A DNA stretch of 40,523 nucleotides from Holophagae bacterium (GTDB lineage: Bacteria; Acidobacteriota; Thermoanaerobaculia; Thermoanaerobaculales; Sulfomarinibacteraceae), in contig PQAJ01000034.1 of NCBI GenBank assembly GCA_003105185.1, positions 1 through 40,523 of the forward strand. Reading direction: 5' to 3'. Made by a program: the position numbers and the translations under genes. Below the pieces are notes generated by a model. It was not told the DNA's origin. It did no database searches and worked only from the letters and a program-made list of their open reading frames with translations. Positions 18,541-29,320 of the stretch are shown here, piece after piece (position 1 is the first letter of the stretch; each line of letters opens with the position of its first letter).

Positions 18541-20349
18541 TCAGCCCCCGACCTGACGGCCGGGGATCTGCAGCACGTCGCCCGGATTGATGCGCGAGCC
18601 CCGCAAGCCGTTGGCGCGCTGCAGGAGCGCCACCGTGATGCCGAAGCGCCGGGCGATGTCGAACAGCGTGTCGCCGCGCCGGACGGTGTAGGTTGCCGGA
18701 CCCGACCCCGACCAGGCGGGCGTCGTCGCGGCGACCGGCTGACCACCCGGAACGGTCAGCCGCTGCCCAGGTCGGATCGGCTGTCGGGGCGACAGTCCGT
18801 TGGTCGCGCACAGGCGGTCGACAGAGACCCCGAACGACCGGGCAATTTCCCACAGGGTGTCGTTGCGCTGGACGACGTAGGTGTCACCATGGGCCACCCG
18901 CTGCTGCACCGGCTCGACCGGCGCGCTGCTGGCAGTGCCGGCGCGCGGCACGATCAAGGTCTGCCCAGGGTGGATGAGCGTGCTGCGGAGGCCGTTGGCC
19001 GCCCGGATGTCCGACACCGTCGACCCGTGGTGTCGAGCGATCACAGACAGCGTGTCGCCCTTCCGCACCGTGTACATCGTGCGCGGGGCCCACTGCGAGG
19101 TCGGTGTCGAGGCGAGCACCTGCTCGGCCCGAGCGCCGTAACCAGCCGGCAGCCGGATCGCGGTGTCACGGCCGGCCGGCGTCAGGTCGAGGCGGATCGC
19201 GGGGTTGAGCTCGCGGACATCGGCGACCTCCAGGTCGAGCTCCCTGGCGAGGAACTGGAGGTCGAGCGGGTCGCCGACCACGACCCGGTCGTACGTCCAG
19301 TCGTCTTCCGCGATCGGCGGGAAGCCGAAGCGCTCGGGCTGCTTGGAGACGATGACCGACGCCATGAAGGCCGGGACGTAGTTCCTCGTCTCCTTCGGAA
19401 GGTGGTTCTGGAGCGTCCAGAAGTCGCGGCTGCCCGACCGTTGGATGGCCCGTCGCACGTTGCCTTCCCCCGAGTTGTAGCCGGCGAGGGCCAGGTTCCA
19501 GTCGCCGAACTCGAGGTAGAGGTCCTTCAGGTACGCGATCGCGGCGTCGGTCGACAGCTCCGGATCGCGGCGCTCGTCGAGCAGTGAACCGACGGCGAGC
19601 CCATACCGGCGTCCGGTGCCGGCGATGAACTGCCACAGCCCGTGAGCTTTGGCCCGCGAGTAGGCGGTGGTCGAGAAGGCCGACTCGATCAGCGGCAGGT
19701 AGGCGAGGTCCTCTGGGAGACCCACCCTGGCCAGCTTCTCCCGGATCATCGGCAGGTAGGCGCCGGCGCGGTCGAGACCGCGTGCGATCCGGTTGTGGTA
19801 CTCGCCGGACGCCGACATCACGTCAACGAACTTGAGGACCGTTGGGTTGAGCTCGAGCGGGAAGTCGCTCGAGGGCAGCAGCGACGCGGTGCCATCGTCA
19901 CGCGCGATCGCCGTGGGAAGGCCCTCGATCGGCGGCAGGTCCACGAGCTCGCCGTCAGCCGCAGTCTCGGTGATCAGTGCGAGGTCGTCTTCGAGGACGT
20001 CGGCCTCGGTGATCAAGCGCGCCACCCAATCGAGGTGGTCGGGAGAGGTGGTGCGGCCCTCAGGCAGCTCGAGGGCCACGCAGATCGCCTCATCGATCCG
20101 GGCAAGGGCCTCCTCGGTCCGGCCCTCGGCAGCGAGGCTGCGCGACTCGTCGAGCAGACCCTCGGCGTGGCGACGCGCCGCCTCCTCCCAACCGGTGTCG
20201 GTTGCAGCCGACGTGCCGGTCATTGCCGTCGACGCCGTCGTGCGCAAGTTGGCGGTGGGAGCGCTGGGCGCCGACGCGCAGCCGGCTGCGAGCACCGCAA
20301 CGAGGACGGCCGAGCATCGCAGGGCCACGGCCGTCCGTCGGGACGGCAT
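18541..20349 (-). CDS. MltD-like lytic transglycosylase with three LysM repeats
   Basis: SLT motif YLPLIESAFSTTAYSRAKAHGLWQFIAGTGRRYGL...ALAGYNSGEGNVRRA; three LysM units TVRKGDTLSVIARHHG, VVQRNDTLWEIARSFG, TVRRGDTLFDIARRFG; lipobox-like VLAAGC. Confidence 0.95.
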   Translation of the reverse strand: MPSRRTAVALRCSAVLVAVLAAGCASAPSAPTANLRTTASTAMTGTSAATDTGWEEAARRHAEGLLDESRSLAAEGRTEEALARIDEAICVALELPEGRTTSPDHLDWVARLITEADVLEDDLALITETAADGELVDLPPIEGLPTAIARDDGTASLLPSSDFPLELNPTVLKFVDVMSASGEYHNRIARGLDRAGAYLPMIREKLARVGLPEDLAYLPLIESAFSTTAYSRAKAHGLWQFIAGTGRRYGLAVGSLLDERRDPELSTDAAIAYLKDLYLEFGDWNLALAGYNSGEGNVRRAIQRSGSRDFWTLQNHLPKETRNYVPAFMASVIVSKQPERFGFPPIAEDDWTYDRVVVGDPLDLQFLARELDLEVADVRELNPAIRLDLTPAGRDTAIRLPAGYGARAEQVLASTPTSQWAPRTMYTVRKGDTLSVIARHHGSTVSDIRAANGLRSTLIHPGQTLIVPRAGTASSAPVEPVQQRVAHGDTYVVQRNDTLWEIARSFGVSVDRLCATNGLSPRQPIRPGQRLTVPGGQPVAATTPAWSGSGPATYTVRRGDTLFDIARRFGITVALLQRANGLRGSRINPGDVLQIPGRQVGG

Positions 20350-21743
20350 CACTGCTTGTTCTCCAGGTCGACGATGAACCGCAGCGACAGCCTCTCGAGC
20401 TTGCCGGCGCGGCTCACGGCGACCGTGATGGGGTCCAGCGCGTGGATCGTCTCGCCGTCCTGGTTGTGGATCCGGACCGCCACCTGGACGCCGCGCATGT
20501 TCTTGAAGATGTCTGAGTTGAGAGACTCGTGGACCCGCTCGCGCAGCTCGCGGACCGGATCGGAGCCGGCCAGCAGAGACTCGATGTCGACGTCCCGATC
20601 GGCCGGCCGCGACCAGCGCCCGCCGCCCATCGTCGCCTGCTTGCGCAGGCCCTCGAGCTCGGCGAGGATGTCCATCTGGTTGGACAGCTGCACCCTCTTC
20701 AGCGGCGGTGGCGTGACGGCCCCGGAGTCAACGTCGGTCTTGTCGAACTCCACCGAGACCTCGGTTTCCTCGCTCACCGGCAGGGCGGCAGCCTCGATCT
20801 GCGGCATCGGCTCGTGGACGGGTGCGGCCGCCGATCGTTCATCGACCGGGAACGGCTCGTCGAAGTCGGGCATCGCCCCGACCGGAGGCGGTCCGGCGTC
20901 GACGTCCGGGCTCTCGTCGTGCGTGACGAATGCCGGCTCGGCAGGCGGCGGCGCCTCGGCGGGCGGGGACGTCCGGGTGGCCGCGCGGTGCGGCGCGTGG
21001 GCAGGGCCCGCTGCGGCCGCCGTGTCGACACCCTCCTCCGCAGCCCGCGCCAGGCGGGCGGCGGACACCGTGGTCGGACGCCGGGGCGCCGCGATTGATG
21101 GCCGAGCAGGCGCGCCCGGTACACGTGCCGCCGGCCCCGCCGCGTGCGGGGCGACCATCCGCTTGCGCAGCTTCTTCAGGGTGAGCTTGGTGATCTCCTT
21201 GAGGGTCTCGAAGACGCCCAAGCCATGGATCGCCTGCGCCTCGAAGAATGGGTAGGCGCGATCCGAGTTGAGGTCGCTGTTGAGCTCGTCGACCGCGAGG
21301 ATGTTCTTGAGGTCACGCTTGTTGTACTGCAGAACCAAGGGCAGGTCTTTGACGTCGAGCCCGAGCTCGGTGAGGTTGTCGATCAGGCTCTCGAAGCTCT
21401 CGATGTTCGCCTCGCGCATCGGCCGCTGCGAGTCGGCCACGAAGACCAGGCCGTCGACCCCCTTCAGGACGAGCTTGCGGGTGGTGTTGTAGAAAACCTG
21501 GCCGGGCACCGTGTAGAGCTGCAGACGGGTCTTGAACCCGCCGATCGTGCCGACCTCGATCGGCAGCAGGTCGAAGAACAGCGTCCGGTCGGACTCGGTC
21601 TCCAGCGACACCATCTCACCCCGCGAGTTGGGGGAGGTCTTTGCGTAGATGAAGCTCAGATTTGAGGTCTTGCCGCAGAGGCCGGGACCGTAGTACACGA
21701 TCTTCGCGGCCATCTGCATGGTTGCCCAGTTGAAAAAAACCAT
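20349..21743 (-). CDS. MglA-like small GTPase with long disordered linker and C-terminal domain
   Basis: AAKIVYYGPGLCGKTSNLSFIYAKT, LPIEVGTIGGFKTRLQLYTVPGQVFYNTTRKLVLKGVDGLVFVADSQ, QYNKRDL; ATG at 21743. Confidence 0.9.
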   Translation of the reverse strand: MVFFNWATMQMAAKIVYYGPGLCGKTSNLSFIYAKTSPNSRGEMVSLETESDRTLFFDLLPIEVGTIGGFKTRLQLYTVPGQVFYNTTRKLVLKGVDGLVFVADSQRPMREANIESFESLIDNLTELGLDVKDLPLVLQYNKRDLKNILAVDELNSDLNSDRAYPFFEAQAIHGLGVFETLKEITKLTLKKLRKRMVAPHAAGPAARVPGAPARPSIAAPRRPTTVSAARLARAAEEGVDTAAAAGPAHAPHRAATRTSPPAEAPPPAEPAFVTHDESPDVDAGPPPVGAMPDFDEPFPVDERSAAAPVHEPMPQIEAAALPVSEETEVSVEFDKTDVDSGAVTPPPLKRVQLSNQMDILAELEGLRKQATMGGGRWSRPADRDVDIESLLAGSDPVRELRERVHESLNSDIFKNMRGVQVAVRIHNQDGETIHALDPITVAVSRAGKLERLSLRFIVDLENKQ

Positions 21744-22023
21744 TCCTAGTCCGACCTCGATCGACGCTCCCACGCTAACACAGCGGCGAGCGGTGGTCAA
21801 ACCTGCTAAGTCGTTGCACTTGGACGCGTTCGCCGCCGTTGCGGCGGCCTCGCGGCACCCCCTGGGCGGGCCCGAGCCGTGCGAGCCGTCCCCCAGCAGG
21901 CCGCAAGTTCAACGAGTGATGCAAGATCCGAACCGACCTGGGGGCGATGCTAGAATACGGTCAGGCCGCCTCCGAGTGTTCGTCAGCTTCATGACGCGCG
22001 GCCCAGGTGAGGATTGTCTCCGG

Positions 22024-23088
22024 ATGAACACGTGGACTGAGGACGTCGACCTGACTGCGAGAGACCGCGCGGTGCTCGCATGCGTGGTCGAGCTCTACAT
22101 CGGCTCCGGCGCCCCGGTTGCATCCCGGCAGATCGTTGCGAGCTCGGGTCTCGAGTTGTCGTCGGCCACCATCCGCAGCATCGTCGCCGGGCTCGAGGCC
22201 AAGGGGCTGCTGACGCGACCGCACGCCTCCGCCGGCAGCCTGCCCACCGACCGCGGCTACCGGACCTTCGTGGACTCGCTGTCGGTGCAGCGCAATCTGC
22301 CGGTCGCGTTCAGGCGCCAGCTCGAGGCCCGTATCTTCTCGTTGCGCAGGGAGTTGGTCGAAGACCTGGAGTGGGTGGCCCAGGTTGCGGCCGACCTGAC
22401 CCAGGAGGCCGGTGTTGCCATGCGGCCGATCGGCGAGGAGCCGGTCGTCGAGGCGGTGTCGCTGGTGCCGCTGGGTGGGCGCCGAGTGCTCGGCGTCATC
22501 GTCACCACGGACGGAGCTGTCGACAAGCGGGTGCTCGCCTTTGACGACGAGCCGCGCGCCGAGAACCTCCAGGAAGAGAGCAACTACCTCACCACGACCT
22601 TCCGCGGCGCGGCTCCCGAGCGGATCCGGCGCTGGATCGAAACCGCCGGCGAACCGGACGCGGGCCTTGACGTGGTCGCCCGGCGGGCGGCGACCACCGC
22701 TCGGCAGCTGTTCGCGGAGCGCGGGGAGGACGTCGAGGTTCAGCTCGCTGGCACCGATCGCCTGCTCCAGTCGGCTGAGTTCACCGAAGCCGACCGGATC
22801 CGATCCTTGTTGTCGGCGTTGCACGACCGGCGGCGGATGGCGAGCGAGTGGCGGAGGGCGCTCGACAAGGGCCCGACCCAGGTCATCATCGGCCGCGAGT
22901 CGGAGGTCACAGCCTCCGGCAGCCTCGGGATGGTCGCGACCCTGTTCTTCAAGGGTGGTCGACGTGCCGGCGCTGTCGGGGTGGTCGGGCCGCGGCGGAT
23001 GAACTATGGTCGTATCGTGCCCGTTGTCAAGTTCATCGGCGACGCCCTGACGCGCATGCTTGAGGAGCCGGGAGCCAGTCATGCCTGA
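22024..23088 (+). CDS. hrcA: heat-inducible transcription repressor HrcA
   Basis: LTARDRAVLACVVELYIGSGAPVASRQI...SSATIRSIVAGLEAKGLLTRPHASAGSLPTDRGYRTFVD; C-terminus FFKGGRRAGAVGVVGPRRMNYGRIVPVVKFI; followed by grpE/dnaK. Confidence 0.95.
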   Translation: MNTWTEDVDLTARDRAVLACVVELYIGSGAPVASRQIVASSGLELSSATIRSIVAGLEAKGLLTRPHASAGSLPTDRGYRTFVDSLSVQRNLPVAFRRQLEARIFSLRRELVEDLEWVAQVAADLTQEAGVAMRPIGEEPVVEAVSLVPLGGRRVLGVIVTTDGAVDKRVLAFDDEPRAENLQEESNYLTTTFRGAAPERIRRWIETAGEPDAGLDVVARRAATTARQLFAERGEDVEVQLAGTDRLLQSAEFTEADRIRSLLSALHDRRRMASEWRRALDKGPTQVIIGRESEVTASGSLGMVATLFFKGGRRAGAVGVVGPRRMNYGRIVPVVKFIGDALTRMLEEPGASHA

Positions 23089-23737
23089 GGACAAGGACAA
23101 CGACCGTCCGCTCGTGGACGACCTCGACGACAAGATCGAGATCGAGTTCGTCGACGTGGACGAGGAGGAGCCGGTACCGCACCCGGCTCCGGTCGAGGTT
23201 GCCCCTGCGGAGCAGGCCGGGGACGAGGAGATCCGGCGCCTGAAGGCGGAGGTCGATCACCTGCGCGAGATGTACCTGCGCAAGCTGGCCGAGTTCGACA
23301 ACTACCGCAAGCGAGTCGATCGCGAGCGGCAGGAGTTGCGGCGGACCGCCGCCGAGGGCCTGATCGGTGAGCTGCTGCCGGTGCTCGACAACTTCGAGCG
23401 CGCCGTCCAGCACGCCGAAGAGAGCGAACCGGCGGCCTTTCGCGAGGGCGTGGCGATGATTGCGCGCCAGTTCTCGGAAATCCTCCAGCGCGGCGGTCTC
23501 GAGACGATCGACCCGACCGGGCAGCGCTTCGACCCGGAGCTCCACGAGGCGGTGCAGCGGATCGAGGGCTCCGAGTTCCCGACGGGCAGCGTGGTGGGTG
23601 TGTTCTCGAAGGGATACCTATTCGGCGGCCGGCTGATTCGACCGGCGATGGTCGCGGTGGCGGTTGAGCCGGTGTCACCCCTCGGGGACGGATCGCGCAG
23701 CCGTGGCGTGGAAGCTGACGAGGGGGGCGGCTCGTGA
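23081..23737 (+). CDS. grpE: nucleotide exchange factor GrpE
   Basis: YLRKLAEFDNYRKRVDRERQELRRTAAEGLIGELLPVLDNFERA; GGLETIDPTGQRFDPELHEAV. Confidence 0.95.
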   Translation: MPEDKDNDRPLVDDLDDKIEIEFVDVDEEEPVPHPAPVEVAPAEQAGDEEIRRLKAEVDHLREMYLRKLAEFDNYRKRVDRERQELRRTAAEGLIGELLPVLDNFERAVQHAEESEPAAFREGVAMIARQFSEILQRGGLETIDPTGQRFDPELHEAVQRIEGSEFPTGSVVGVFSKGYLFGGRLIRPAMVAVAVEPVSPLGDGSRSRGVEADEGGGS

Positions 23738-25611
23738 GCAAGATCATCGGTATCGACCTCGGCACCACGAACTCGTGCGCCGCGGTCGTGGATGTCACGA
23801 AACCGGTCGTGATCCCGAATCGCGAGGGGGCCCGCACCACGCCGTCGGTGGTCGCCTTTACCGCCAGCGGCGAGCGCCTGGTCGGCCAGATCGCCAGACG
23901 CCAGGCGATGACCAACCCCAAGAACACGGCCTATGCGGTCAAGCGGCTGATCGGCAGGAAGTACAGCTCCGACGAGGTGAAGTGGGCTCGGACCCTGGTG
24001 CCGTACGCGATCGTCGAGGCTGACAACGGTGACGCCCACATCGAGTTCCAGGGCCGGAAGTACAGTCCCCCCGAGATCTCGGCGCTGCTGCTGCGCGAGA
24101 TCAGGGAGTTTGCCGAGGAGTTCCTCGGGGAGGAGATCTCGCAGGCGATCATCACCGTGCCGGCATACTTCGACGACAGCCAGCGCCAGGCCACCAAGGA
24201 CGCCGGAACCATCGCCGGGCTCGAGGTGGTGCGGATCATCAATGAGCCGACCGCCGCCTCGCTCGCCTACGGGTTCGGCAAGGACACCCACGAGGTGATC
24301 GCCGTCTACGACCTGGGCGGCGGCACCTTCGACATCTCGATCCTCGAGATCGGCGACGGCATCTACGAGGTCAAGTCGACTGCCGGCGACACCTTCCTCG
24401 GTGGCGAGGACTTCGACGCGCGGGTGATGGAGTACCTGCTCGACCAGTTCAAGCAGGACACCGGCCTCGATCTGTCCGAGGACATGATGGCGATCCAGCG
24501 CATCAAGGAGGCCGCAGAGGCTGCCAAGTGCGACCTCTCGGCCAACGAGGTCACCGAGATCTCGCTGCCGTTCATCGCGGCCGACCACACCGGGCCGAAG
24601 CACCTCCAGGTCCGTCTCACCCAGAGCCAGCTGGAGGATCTGGTCCGTGATCTCGTGGAGCGGACCCTCGAGCCGTGCCAGAACTCGCTCGAGGCGGCGC
24701 GGGTCGAGCGCGAGCAGATCGACCAGGTGATCCTGGTCGGCGGCCAGACCCGGATGCCGATGGTCGTCCGGGTGGTCTCCGAGTTCTTCGGGCGCACGCC
24801 CTGCCAGGACATCAATCCGGACGAGGTCGTGGGCATCGGTGCGGCGCTCCAGGCCGGGATCCTGCAGGGCGAGGTCAAGGACCTCATCCTGCTCGACGTC
24901 ACTCCGCTGTCGCTCGGCATCGAGACCCACGGCGGGCTGTTCACCAGGATCATCGAGCGCAACTCGACCATTCCGACCAAGAAGTCCATGATCTTCACCA
25001 CGGTTGCCGACAACCAGACCACGGTCGAGGTCCACGTCCTCCAGGGCGAGCGCGGCATCGCGGGCGAGAACCGCTCCCTCGGCCGCTTCGATCTGGTCGG
25101 CATCCCGCCGTCGCCGCGCGGCGTGCCGCAGATCGAGGTGACCTTCTCGATCGACTCCAACGGCATCGTCCACGTCGGTGCCCGCGACCTGGCCACCGGC
25201 AAGGAGCAGGGCATCGAGGTTCAGCCCGCCGGCGGCCTGTCGAAGATCGAGATCGACGGCCTGATCGCGGAGGCCGACAAGTACCGCTCGGAGGACGAAC
25301 GACGGCGCACCGTCCGCCAGCTCCAGAACCGCCTCGAGGGCCTGCTCTACACCAACGAGCGAGTGGTGCGGGAGTTCGGCAACAGCCTGTCGCCGGACGA
25401 CCGCGAGTCGGTCCGGGCGACCCTCAACCGCGCCCGCAAGGCGATCACCAGCGAAGAGCGCACGGTGCTCGAGGAGGCGATCGGTGCGGTCCAGGAAGTG
25501 TCGCAGACCCTGACCGAGGTCGTGATGATCAATCCCCTGGCGGCGCTCGGGGGAAGCGGATCATCCGACAAGGCGGGCTCGTCCGATGACACCCCTGACG
25601 GTGACTCCTGA
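23734..25611 (+). CDS. dnaK: molecular chaperone DnaK
   Basis: [49 protein letters not shown]. Confidence 0.98.
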   Translation: MSKIIGIDLGTTNSCAAVVDVTKPVVIPNREGARTTPSVVAFTASGERLVGQIARRQAMTNPKNTAYAVKRLIGRKYSSDEVKWARTLVPYAIVEADNGDAHIEFQGRKYSPPEISALLLREIREFAEEFLGEEISQAIITVPAYFDDSQRQATKDAGTIAGLEVVRIINEPTAASLAYGFGKDTHEVIAVYDLGGGTFDISILEIGDGIYEVKSTAGDTFLGGEDFDARVMEYLLDQFKQDTGLDLSEDMMAIQRIKEAAEAAKCDLSANEVTEISLPFIAADHTGPKHLQVRLTQSQLEDLVRDLVERTLEPCQNSLEAARVEREQIDQVILVGGQTRMPMVVRVVSEFFGRTPCQDINPDEVVGIGAALQAGILQGEVKDLILLDVTPLSLGIETHGGLFTRIIERNSTIPTKKSMIFTTVADNQTTVEVHVLQGERGIAGENRSLGRFDLVGIPPSPRGVPQIEVTFSIDSNGIVHVGARDLATGKEQGIEVQPAGGLSKIEIDGLIAEADKYRSEDERRRTVRQLQNRLEGLLYTNERVVREFGNSLSPDDRESVRATLNRARKAITSEERTVLEEAIGAVQEVSQTLTEVVMINPLAALGGSGSSDKAGSSDDTPDGDS

Positions 25612-25617
25612 GGACCG

Positions 25618-26760
25618 ATGGCGACCGGGACGAGGCGTGATTACTATGAGGTCCTGGGCGTCGGCCGCGACGCCTCCCTGCCTGACATCAAGCGCGCCTA
25701 CCGCAAGCTCGCAGTGCAGCTCCATCCCGATCGCAACCCCGACAGTCCCGAGGCCGAGGAGCGGTTCAAGGAGGCGTCGGAGGCCTACGCGGTCCTCTCC
25801 GACGCCGAGAAGCGCGCCCGCTACGACCGCTTCGGCCATGACGGCGTGGCGGCGAATGGCTTCACCGGATTCGACCCGACGGCGTTCGGCGACTTCGCGG
25901 ATGTGCTGGGTGACCTGTTCGGGGTCACCTTCGGCGACATCTTCGGCACCCAGCGTCGCCGCGGCGGTCCGCGCCGGGGCCACGACCTGCAGTACACGCT
26001 GAAGATCGCGCTTGAGGATGCGGCCCGGGGTATCGAGCGCGTCATCCGCATTCCAAGGCTGGTGCGGTGTGCTGCGTGCAGCGGTTCCGGAGCCGAGCCC
26101 GGCACCACCCTCGAGCCGTGCGGGACCTGCCGCGGAGCCGGTCAGGTGCTGTTCCAGCGGGGGTTCCTGTCGGTGTCGCAGACCTGCCCGACGTGCGCCG
26201 GGGCGGGTCGCATCAACCGGCACCCATGCCAGGAGTGCGGAGGACGCGGTCGGGCGGAGGAAGAGAACAGCCTGCGGGTGAAAGTGCCGCCGGGCGTTGC
26301 CACCGGGATGAGGCTCCGGCTGTCCGGGGAAGGCGAGGCGGGAGAGCGCGGCGGGCCTGCCGGTGACCTCTACGTCGTAGTTGCCGTTGACGAGCACGAG
26401 CGATTCGTGCGCGAGGGTGCCGACCTCCACGTCGAGGTGCCCGTGTCGGTCTTCCACGCCATGCTCGGGGGGGCCCTCGAGGTGTCCACGGTGCTCGGCG
26501 AGAACCGGACCGTTATGGTCGAACCCGGATCGCAGCCTGGCGACGTGCTGCGGCTGCGGGGCGACGGCATGCCGCACCTCGACTCGAAACGCCGCGGCGA
26601 CCTCCACGTCCACCTCAGGGTCGTGGTGCCTCGGCGCTTGACCGATGAGCAGCGCAGGCTGATTGCCGAGATCGCGGCAGCCGGCGGCGACGGACTCGAC
26701 CAGGAGCCCCAACGTGGGTTCTTCGATCGGCTGAAGCGGGCGCTCGGCGGGGACGACTGA
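25618..26760 (+). CDS. dnaJ: chaperone DnaJ
   Basis: [34 protein letters not shown]; four CxxCxGxG-type zinc motifs. Confidence 0.97.
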   Translation: MATGTRRDYYEVLGVGRDASLPDIKRAYRKLAVQLHPDRNPDSPEAEERFKEASEAYAVLSDAEKRARYDRFGHDGVAANGFTGFDPTAFGDFADVLGDLFGVTFGDIFGTQRRRGGPRRGHDLQYTLKIALEDAARGIERVIRIPRLVRCAACSGSGAEPGTTLEPCGTCRGAGQVLFQRGFLSVSQTCPTCAGAGRINRHPCQECGGRGRAEEENSLRVKVPPGVATGMRLRLSGEGEAGERGGPAGDLYVVVAVDEHERFVREGADLHVEVPVSVFHAMLGGALEVSTVLGENRTVMVEPGSQPGDVLRLRGDGMPHLDSKRRGDLHVHLRVVVPRRLTDEQRRLIAEIAAAGGDGLDQEPQRGFFDRLKRALGGDD

Positions 26761-26821
26761 ACTTCGAGCCGGCCCGAGGGTCGTGGGCTGGCCGGGAGCT
26801 GCCGGGAGACGACCGAGACCG

Positions 26822-27676
26822 ATGACGGACTGCGTCGAAGTCAGCTGCGAGCTGCCGGTCGAGGCGGAGGAGCTCCTTCCGGAGATTCTCGGGCAGCTGA
26901 CCGTGCTCGGAGCCCACCTCGGGGACGCGGTCGGGACCGCGGTTGCGCTGCGCGTCTACATCGACGGCGACCGGGCCGGTGAGCCGGCCAGATTGCAGGC
27001 CGCCCTCGCAGGGGCGGGCGCGCGTCGGATCGAGGTGCGCGTCCTCGAGAGCCAGGACTGGCTGGCCGGGTACCGTGAGTCGGCGCGACCGTTTGCCGCC
27101 GGACGGAGCTGGTGGATCGACCCGCACCCCGACGCGCCCACGGCGGCTCCGATCGGCAGGCGCCGGCTCGCGATCGAGCCGAGGACCGCCTTTGGCAGCG
27201 GGAGCCACGAGTCGACCCGGCTGGTGCTGGCGGCGCTCGAGGCGCTGTCGGTGCGCGACAAGTCGGTGCTGGACATCGGCACTGGCTCGGGCATTCTCGC
27301 GATCGCCGCCGACCGCCTCGGTGCTCGCCCGGTGGTCGCGTTCGACGTCGACCGCGAAGCGATCTGGGTCGCGAGGCGGACCGCGATCGAGCAGGATTGG
27401 CTAGCGCGCCCGCTGTTGTTTGCCGGGCCGATCGCCGCCGTCGGACGGTACGAGTTCGACGTGGTGCTGTGCAACATGATCACCGAGCACTTCCGGCCCC
27501 TCTTGCCGGACATCCGGCGCGTCCTCGCCCCGACGGGATTCGCGGTGCTGTCGGGGATGCTCGAGACCGAGCTCGCCGACGTGTCCTCGGTCCTGCGCGG
27601 CGTCGGGCTCGACGTGCGCGACCAACGGAGGTCGGGGGAGTGGCTCAGCCTGACGGCGGTGCGCGATGACGGCTGA
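26822..27676 (+). CDS. prmA: ribosomal protein L11 methyltransferase
   Basis: AFGSGSHESTRLVLAALEAL...VLDIGTGSGILAIAADRLG; follows dnaJ and precedes rsmE. Confidence 0.9.
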   Translation: MTDCVEVSCELPVEAEELLPEILGQLTVLGAHLGDAVGTAVALRVYIDGDRAGEPARLQAALAGAGARRIEVRVLESQDWLAGYRESARPFAAGRSWWIDPHPDAPTAAPIGRRRLAIEPRTAFGSGSHESTRLVLAALEALSVRDKSVLDIGTGSGILAIAADRLGARPVVAFDVDREAIWVARRTAIEQDWLARPLLFAGPIAAVGRYEFDVVLCNMITEHFRPLLPDIRRVLAPTGFAVLSGMLETELADVSSVLRGVGLDVRDQRRSGEWLSLTAVRDDG

Positions 27677-28412
27677 CCGCTGGGTGCTCGTCGAGGCGGG
27701 GAGTCTCGCGACGGGCGCCCGGATCGTCCTCGACCGGCTGGAGTCTCGCCACCTCGCAGCCACGCTGCGCCTGCGACCGGGCGACCACGTCACGCTCTGC
27801 GACGGCCGCGGCGGGGTTGCTGATGCCGCGCTGGTCACCGTTGATGCACGGCGCTGCGAGGCCGAGGTCCTCGCGCCTCTGGAGCCGCCGGGCGACCGGC
27901 CCCCGCGCGTGGTCGTCGGGCTGGGAGTCCTGCACAGCCAGGCCATGGACTGGGCGGTGCAGAAGTGCGTCGAGACCGGGGTCGCGGTGCTCATTCCGCT
28001 GCTCGTCGAACGCTCACAGCTCGGCGCGCGCGCTGCCGAGGGTCGCAGCGAGCACTGGCGGCGAGTGGCCATGCAGGCGCTCAAGCAGTGCCGGCGGCCG
28101 TGGCAGATGGAGATCGCCCGCCCGCAGGGTCTCGATCAGCTGCTGTCCGACATGGATGATGCTGCCGGGCTGGTTGCCGACCCGGCGGGAAGGCCCCTCG
28201 GCGAGTACCGCGGGCCGCTGCCCGAGGTACTGGTGGTCGGCCCCGAGGGGGGCCTCGCACCCCGCGAGCAACAGTTGCTGGCCGCGGCGGGCTGGCCGAG
28301 CGTTCGGTTCGGCAGGTGGGTGCTCCGTGCGGAGACGGCGGCTGTCGTCGGCGCCGCGATGCTGATGGCGGCGCATGAGGAGCCCGCGAAGGGTGCGAGC
28401 GGTAGCGGGTAG
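27666..28412 (+). CDS. rsmE: 16S rRNA m3U1498 methyltransferase
   Basis: VVVGPEGGLAPREQQLLAAAGWPSVRFGRWVLRAETAAV. Confidence 0.93.
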   Translation: MTADRWVLVEAGSLATGARIVLDRLESRHLAATLRLRPGDHVTLCDGRGGVADAALVTVDARRCEAEVLAPLEPPGDRPPRVVVGLGVLHSQAMDWAVQKCVETGVAVLIPLLVERSQLGARAAEGRSEHWRRVAMQALKQCRRPWQMEIARPQGLDQLLSDMDDAAGLVADPAGRPLGEYRGPLPEVLVVGPEGGLAPREQQLLAAAGWPSVRFGRWVLRAETAAVVGAAMLMAAHEEPAKGASGSG

Positions 28413-28459
28413 ACTGCCGAAACCACCTCGACGCGAAGACACTTGCTAGACTCCCGCCG

Positions 28460-29269
28460 ATGCCCGCCGACTCGCAACCGCTTTGGATCGACTCCCACGC
28501 GCATCTGACCATGTTCGAGGACCGCGAGCTGGCCGCCGCACTGGACCGGGCGGCCGAGCTGCGGGTCGGTGGCGTGCTGGTGCCCGCAACCGGGCCGGCC
28601 GACCTCAAGCGGACCATCGAGCTGGCAGCAGCATGGCCGGGGCGAGTGGTGGCCGCGGTCGGGGTCCACCCGCACGACGCATCATCGCTGGACAGCACCG
28701 TGAAGGAGCGCGTCGAGCGCGCTCTCGGCGAGGGCGGCGTCGTCGCGGTCGGCGAGATCGGCCTCGACTACCACTACCTGCAGTCGCCGCGCGAAGATCA
28801 GCTGCGGGCGCTCGACTGGCAGCTCGACCTCGCGCGCGGTGCCGGCCTGCCGGTGGTCCTCCACAACCGCGAATCGTGGCCGGACCTCGAGTCGCGGCTG
28901 GCCCGTCATCGTGGCGTCCTGCGCGGCGTCTGCCACTCGTTCACCGAGGGCCCCGCCGAGGCGGTGAGGGTGGTCGACCACGGACTGCTGGTCGGGGTGT
29001 CGGGAATGGTGACGTTCAAGGGTGCGCACAACATCCGCGAGATGGTCGGCGCGCTGTCACCGTCCCAGGTGCTCGTCGAGACCGACAGCCCCTATCTCGC
29101 CCCGGTCCCCCACCGCGGGCGGCGCAACGAGCCGAGCTATGTGGTGCACGTCGGCGAGGCGCTCTCCGAGATCTGGGCCGTCACCAGCGCGGAGGTGGCG
29201 ATGGCGTCGACGCGGAGCTTCCGGGAGCTGTTCGCGTTGCCTCGGGAGTGGCCGGGGAACCTGGCCTGA
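28460..29269 (+). CDS. tatD: TatD family hydrolase
   Basis: WIDSHAHL, AVGEIGLDYHY, VLVETDSPYLAPVPHRGRRNEPSYV. Confidence 0.95.
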   Translation: MPADSQPLWIDSHAHLTMFEDRELAAALDRAAELRVGGVLVPATGPADLKRTIELAAAWPGRVVAAVGVHPHDASSLDSTVKERVERALGEGGVVAVGEIGLDYHYLQSPREDQLRALDWQLDLARGAGLPVVLHNRESWPDLESRLARHRGVLRGVCHSFTEGPAEAVRVVDHGLLVGVSGMVTFKGAHNIREMVGALSPSQVLVETDSPYLAPVPHRGRRNEPSYVVHVGEALSEIWAVTSAEVAMASTRSFRELFALPREWPGNLA

Positions 29270-29320
29270 GCTCGGCGGCGGATGGCGGCCGGCTGGAGCG
29301 ACAGTACGCGCCGGGCTTGG

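Noticed and set aside
19642-21255. 537-aa plus-strand ORF spanning the transglycosylase and GTPase
   Set aside because: Antisense shadow crossing two real genes.
23302-25173. 623-aa minus-strand ORF antisense to grpE/dnaK
   Set aside because: Known shadow ORF opposite dnaK in GC-rich genomes; not supported.
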